From NCBI RefSeq assembly GCF_000512355.1, contig NZ_CP004006.1, forward strand, positions 425,001 through 489,000: a stretch of 64,000 bases of DNA. The letters are read 5' to 3'. Shown here piece after piece: positions 61,307 through 64,000 of this stretch; the stretch's first letter is position 1; every line of letters starts with the position of its first letter. The DNA is from Legionella oakridgensis ATCC 33761 = DSM 21215. Its GTDB lineage: Bacteria > Pseudomonadota > Gammaproteobacteria > Legionellales > Legionellaceae. Below the pieces are notes generated by a model. That model worked only from the letters and a program-made list of their open reading frames with translations, was not told the DNA's origin and searched no databases. The translations under genes and the position numbers were made by a program.

Positions 61307-62878
61307 ATGAAAAAATTGATAGGATTAGTGGTTATTATACTTGTTCTAGTCCTCGGAAGTTATTATGGAACGGGATTAATTACAGAGAGAACACTGAGAA
61401 AAAATGTCAATATGATTAATCAGTCCAATGGACTGCATGCTGAAATAGAGCACTATGATCGTGGCTGGTTTACTTCTTCAGCAACATTCAAATGGCATTT
61501 GCATGTTCCTGAAAGGGTTACTAAAGATGCTAATAACCAATCTAGAATTATTCCTGCACAAGATTATTCTCTGGATATGCCACTCGTCGTTTATCATGGT
61601 CCAATTATTTTTTCAAATAAGGGTGTCCAGTTTGGCTTAGGATACGCACATACGGTTTTAACTTTACCGCAACCTTATGCAGAACAATTTTCCACGGTCT
61701 TTTCCAGTGAATCAACCAAACCTGTATTGAATTTAAGTGTGTTGGTTAATTATTTAAATAAGAGCCGTTTTCGTATTGAATTGCCTGCGTTTACGTTAAT
61801 TGCTAAAGAAGGCAATGGGCATTTTGAGTGGCTTGGTATGACCAGTGATGTTACTGTCGCTGCAAATCTAAGCACCATTGATGGTGATTTAACCATTGAT
61901 GGCATTAAGATAACGAAAGACAACATGAATGCTGTTATTGGTAAAATTACCAGTAATTATGATCTTCATCAAACTAACGAAGGCTTATATTTGGGTGAAG
62001 CCAATTTTTCTTTCCCTTCATTGATAGTTAATAATAAAGATCAAAAAGTATTCGAAATGGAACATTTTGATATCCATACTAGCAGCGATGTGGATGGGGG
62101 ACTATTTAATTCTTATTTTAAAACGTCTTTAGACCAAATCATTACGAATGGTAAAACCTATGGTCCTGGTCTTATTGAAGTGTCTTTAAAGAATTTGGAT
62201 GCCCAAGTTCTTGCGCAAATTAATGAGCAAGTAAACAGAATACAACAAGGTTCGGCACAGGAACGCCAGCAGGCATTACTAGCGCTCATTCCTGAATTAC
62301 CCAAACTATTTAATAAAGGGGCGAAATTTGAGATTTCAGAAATGAGCTTTGTTATGCCAGAGGGGACTATTGCAGGCCATGTGTTAGTCTCTTTGCCAAA
62401 GAGCGATAGCAATAATCCATTCCAATTAATTCAGCAAATGGAGGGAGAGGGCAAGCTGACGGTACCTGCTATTGTACTTAAGGGACTGATGACAGAATCT
62501 GCAAAACAGCAATTGATGCAACAGCCAACATTGCCACAAGCGATCGCAAATCAGATGCAACAGCATGAGCAAGATAAAAATGCTGCAAGTGCAGATGAGC
62601 AGGCAAATACAAGCGATTCTACTCCTGCGAGTGATTCAACTGTTGCAACAGGCGAGCAAAATGTTCCAGACACATCTTCTCAACCTGCTGCACCCACAGC
62701 TTCATCTGCAGATATTGAAAAGCAGGCTGAAATGCAGGCTGAAAATAAACTGTCATCATTAGTACAGGCAGGAATGCTGAAGGCGGAAGGAAGTGATTAT
62801 ACGATAGAGCTGAAGCTTGAAAAGGGACAGCTTAGTGTAAATGGACAACCATTTAATCCCGCCGTGATGAAATTTTGA
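61307..62878 (+). CDS. YdgA-like DUF945 family protein
   Basis: A 523-residue protein with an N-terminal membrane anchor or uncleaved signal (residues 4-20) followed by the DUF945 body (LRKNVNMINQSNGLHAEIEHYDRGWFTSSA). A Gln/Ser/Ala-rich, low-complexity linker lies at about 405-470 before a short C-terminal helix. It is probably an inner-membrane-anchored periplasmic protein; function unknown in the family. GGAGAT precedes the start. Confidence 0.8.
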   Translation: MKKLIGLVVIILVLVLGSYYGTGLITERTLRKNVNMINQSNGLHAEIEHYDRGWFTSSATFKWHLHVPERVTKDANNQSRIIPAQDYSLDMPLVVYHGPIIFSNKGVQFGLGYAHTVLTLPQPYAEQFSTVFSSESTKPVLNLSVLVNYLNKSRFRIELPAFTLIAKEGNGHFEWLGMTSDVTVAANLSTIDGDLTIDGIKITKDNMNAVIGKITSNYDLHQTNEGLYLGEANFSFPSLIVNNKDQKVFEMEHFDIHTSSDVDGGLFNSYFKTSLDQIITNGKTYGPGLIEVSLKNLDAQVLAQINEQVNRIQQGSAQERQQALLALIPELPKLFNKGAKFEISEMSFVMPEGTIAGHVLVSLPKSDSNNPFQLIQQMEGEGKLTVPAIVLKGLMTESAKQQLMQQPTLPQAIANQMQQHEQDKNAASADEQANTSDSTPASDSTVATGEQNVPDTSSQPAAPTASSADIEKQAEMQAENKLSSLVQAGMLKAEGSDYTIELKLEKGQLSVNGQPFNPAVMKF

Positions 62879-62884
62879 TAGGAT

Positions 62885-62904
62885 GTGTGGGCATTTGCCC
62901 ACAC
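62885..62904 (+). repeat. Inverted repeat after the DUF945 gene
   Basis: GTGTGGGC (62885-62892) pairs with GCCCACAC (62897-62904) around ATTT. No strong T tract follows, so it is a possible weak terminator of the DUF945 transcript and/or an mRNA end-stabilising hairpin before fis. Confidence 0.6.
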
Positions 62905-62989
62905 GTTTGGTCAAAGTATTCATATCTATGCTTGTCGACAATTGTCCAATTCGTTAAAATCATGTTTTTGAAAGAAGGAGTTAATAATA

Positions 62990-63271
62990 ATGACAACAAT
63001 CAGCAATGAAGCTGGGGATACCACTGCATCTTTAGCTGCAAGCGTAACTCAATCCGTGCAAAAGTATTTTTCTGAACTTAAGGGAACCGACCCTGTTGAT
63101 CTTTATCAGTTTGTTTTAGAAGAAGTTGAAGCTCCGTTGTTCCGGGCTGTGATGGAGCATTGTAAATATAATCAATCTCGTGCTGCCTTGATGCTTGGTA
63201 TTAGCAGAGGAACATTAAGGACAAAACTGCGTCGATATTTTGACGATAAATACGTTGGAACCCGCGAATAA
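62990..63271 (+). CDS. fis: DNA-binding protein Fis
   Basis: A 93-residue nucleoid-associated protein. The N-terminal beta-hairpin region is followed by the core helices (DLYQFVLEEVEAPLFRAVM) and the C-terminal helix-turn-helix CKYNQSRAALMLGISRGTL with RTKLRRYF. It controls growth-phase genes including rRNA operons and, in Legionella, virulence traits. AAGAAGGAG lies upstream. No dusB precedes it, unlike in E. coli. Confidence 0.92.
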   Translation: MTTISNEAGDTTASLAASVTQSVQKYFSELKGTDPVDLYQFVLEEVEAPLFRAVMEHCKYNQSRAALMLGISRGTLRTKLRRYFDDKYVGTRE

Positions 63272-63375
63272 CCCGCCGTTAAGGGATAAGTCAATTTTCT
63301 GTGCCTTTTGGAATAAGTTCAGCGAATGCTTGATTAAATTTCTACAAAAAATCATTTAGAGTATTATTGTAGATA

Positions 63376-63403
63376 AGAGGAAGATGCGTCTTCCTCTTTT
63401 TTT
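63376..63403 (+). terminator. Rho-independent terminator after fis
   Basis: Perfect 9-bp stem AGAGGAAGA (63376-63384) and TCTTCCTCT (63389-63397), TGCG loop, then a T tract. It ends fis about 100 bases after its stop and is upstream of the convergent prs end. Confidence 0.93.
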
Positions 63404-63477
63404 ATTTTTAGAAAATAGCAAATAAATGAAACAAATAAGTGCCGCGTGGGTAGCTTATAGCGGTTTTCAGAAGATCA

Positions 63478-64000
63478 TTACTCAGCAAACATCGAGCTGA
63501 CGGACTCTTCTTCGTTGACACGCTTAATGGCTTGGGCCAGCATTTCTGCCAGGCTGACAACCCGGATTTTTGGGCAATTTTTTGCAGGCTCTGATAGAGG
63601 AATTGTGTCTGTCACCACAATTTCATCCAATGCTGAATGATTAATGTTGTTAATCGCTGGTCCAGATAATACAGGATGAGTAACATAGGCACGAACGCTG
63701 ATTGCTCCGCTGTTTTTTAGCTCTTGCGCTGCTGAACACAAGGTTCCGGCGGTATCGACTATATCATCAATAATAAGACAATGACGACCTTTAGGCTCCC
63801 CAATGATATGCATTACTTCAGACTTATTAGGGCCGCTGCGACGTTTATCAATGATGGTTAATTCGGCATCATTGAGTCTTTTTGCCATGGCTCGAGCACG
63901 AACTACGCCACCAACATCAGGCGAAATGACCATAAGATTGCTAAGATTTTTTTGTTTAATGTCTTCAAGTAAGATGGGCGTTGAATAAACATTATCGACT
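63478..64000 (-). CDS. prs: Ribose-phosphate pyrophosphokinase (partial, C-terminal part)
   Basis: The C-terminal about 173 residues of a PRPP synthase; the N-terminus lies beyond the window's right edge. The frame stays open to the edge ([14 protein letters not shown]...). Seen: [19 protein letters not shown], the divalent-metal/ribose loop [15 protein letters not shown], and [25 protein letters not shown]. It makes PRPP for nucleotide, His and Trp synthesis. Convergent with fis, separated by the fis terminator. Confidence 0.96.
   Translation of the reverse strand, partial: VDNVYSTPILLEDIKQKNLSNLMVISPDVGGVVRARAMAKRLNDAELTIIDKRRSGPNKSEVMHIIGEPKGRHCLIIDDIVDTAGTLCSAAQELKNSGAISVRAYVTHPVLSGPAINNINHSALDEIVVTDTIPLSEPAKNCPKIRVVSLAEMLAQAIKRVNEEESVSSMFAE

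Overview
The window looks like chromosomal DNA of an AT-rich gammaproteobacterium of the Legionellaceae (Legionella or a close relative). Reasons: the gene order sdhCDAB-sucABCD-pdxH-(LetE-like)-...-fis-prs, a LqsS/CqsS-type sensor kinase paired with a response regulator, an aerobic respiratory and pathogen-type gene set, and several large proteins with no recognisable family. I see no insertion sequence, prophage, integrase or CRISPR array; this is mostly core chromosome.

Layout. 1-3267: the end of an rRNA operon (spacer, 23S, 5S, terminator). 3432-6292: two translationally coupled (or one frameshifted) unknown proteins. 6327-12018: benE-like and rsgA on the minus strand, then cca, orn, queH and a CDF metal exporter on the plus strand. 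12133-20121 (minus): hemC-hemD-hemX-hemY running directly into cyoABCD, so tetrapyrrole synthesis sits upstream of the haem-containing quinol oxidase. 20222-22578: a CqsS/LqsS-like quorum-sensing kinase and its response regulator. 22595-28565: a uridine-kinase-like protein, cytochrome c5, dsbB, an unusual tgt, ppiB, a small secreted protein, an exported GH3 enzyme and tsaC. 28605-35892: an exported amidohydrolase-like protein without the usual metal ligands, an APC permease, and a minus-strand run cfa - GNAT - puuE-like - unknown. 36009-42298: metallophosphoesterase, priC-like, biotin carboxylase, panB/panC, alpha/beta hydrolase, zapE. 42377-46096: two small exported or membrane proteins and a Fur-box-preceded feoABC iron(II) operon. 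46209-57007: a conserved unknown, an RDD membrane protein and the TCA block sdhCDAB-sucABCD. 57205-64000: pdxH, LetE-like, SseB-like, a membrane protein, an MFS transporter, a DUF945/YdgA protein, fis, and the C-terminal part of prs.

A dominant oddity is that at least ten genes (queH, CDF exporter, quorum kinase, response regulator, small secreted protein, GH3 enzyme, puuE-like, zapE, feoB, sucA) are each split by one single-base indel, nine of the ten in or next to a T/A run of 5-8 bases and the tenth at a mixed T6/C4 junction. Nine are apparent losses and one (sucA) an apparent gain. In every case the two halves join into a normal full-length family member. Because sucA and feoB are among them, homopolymer base-calling error is the most economical explanation; real decay or transcript slippage is possible. 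I give these genes as single spans with the break position.

Functionally the window joins iron(II) uptake, haem synthesis, the terminal oxidase, succinate dehydrogenase and the 2-oxoglutarate/succinyl-CoA steps: an iron-respiration theme fitting an amino-acid-burning aerobe. Two tRNA-queuosine genes (queH and a divergent tgt) are also present.
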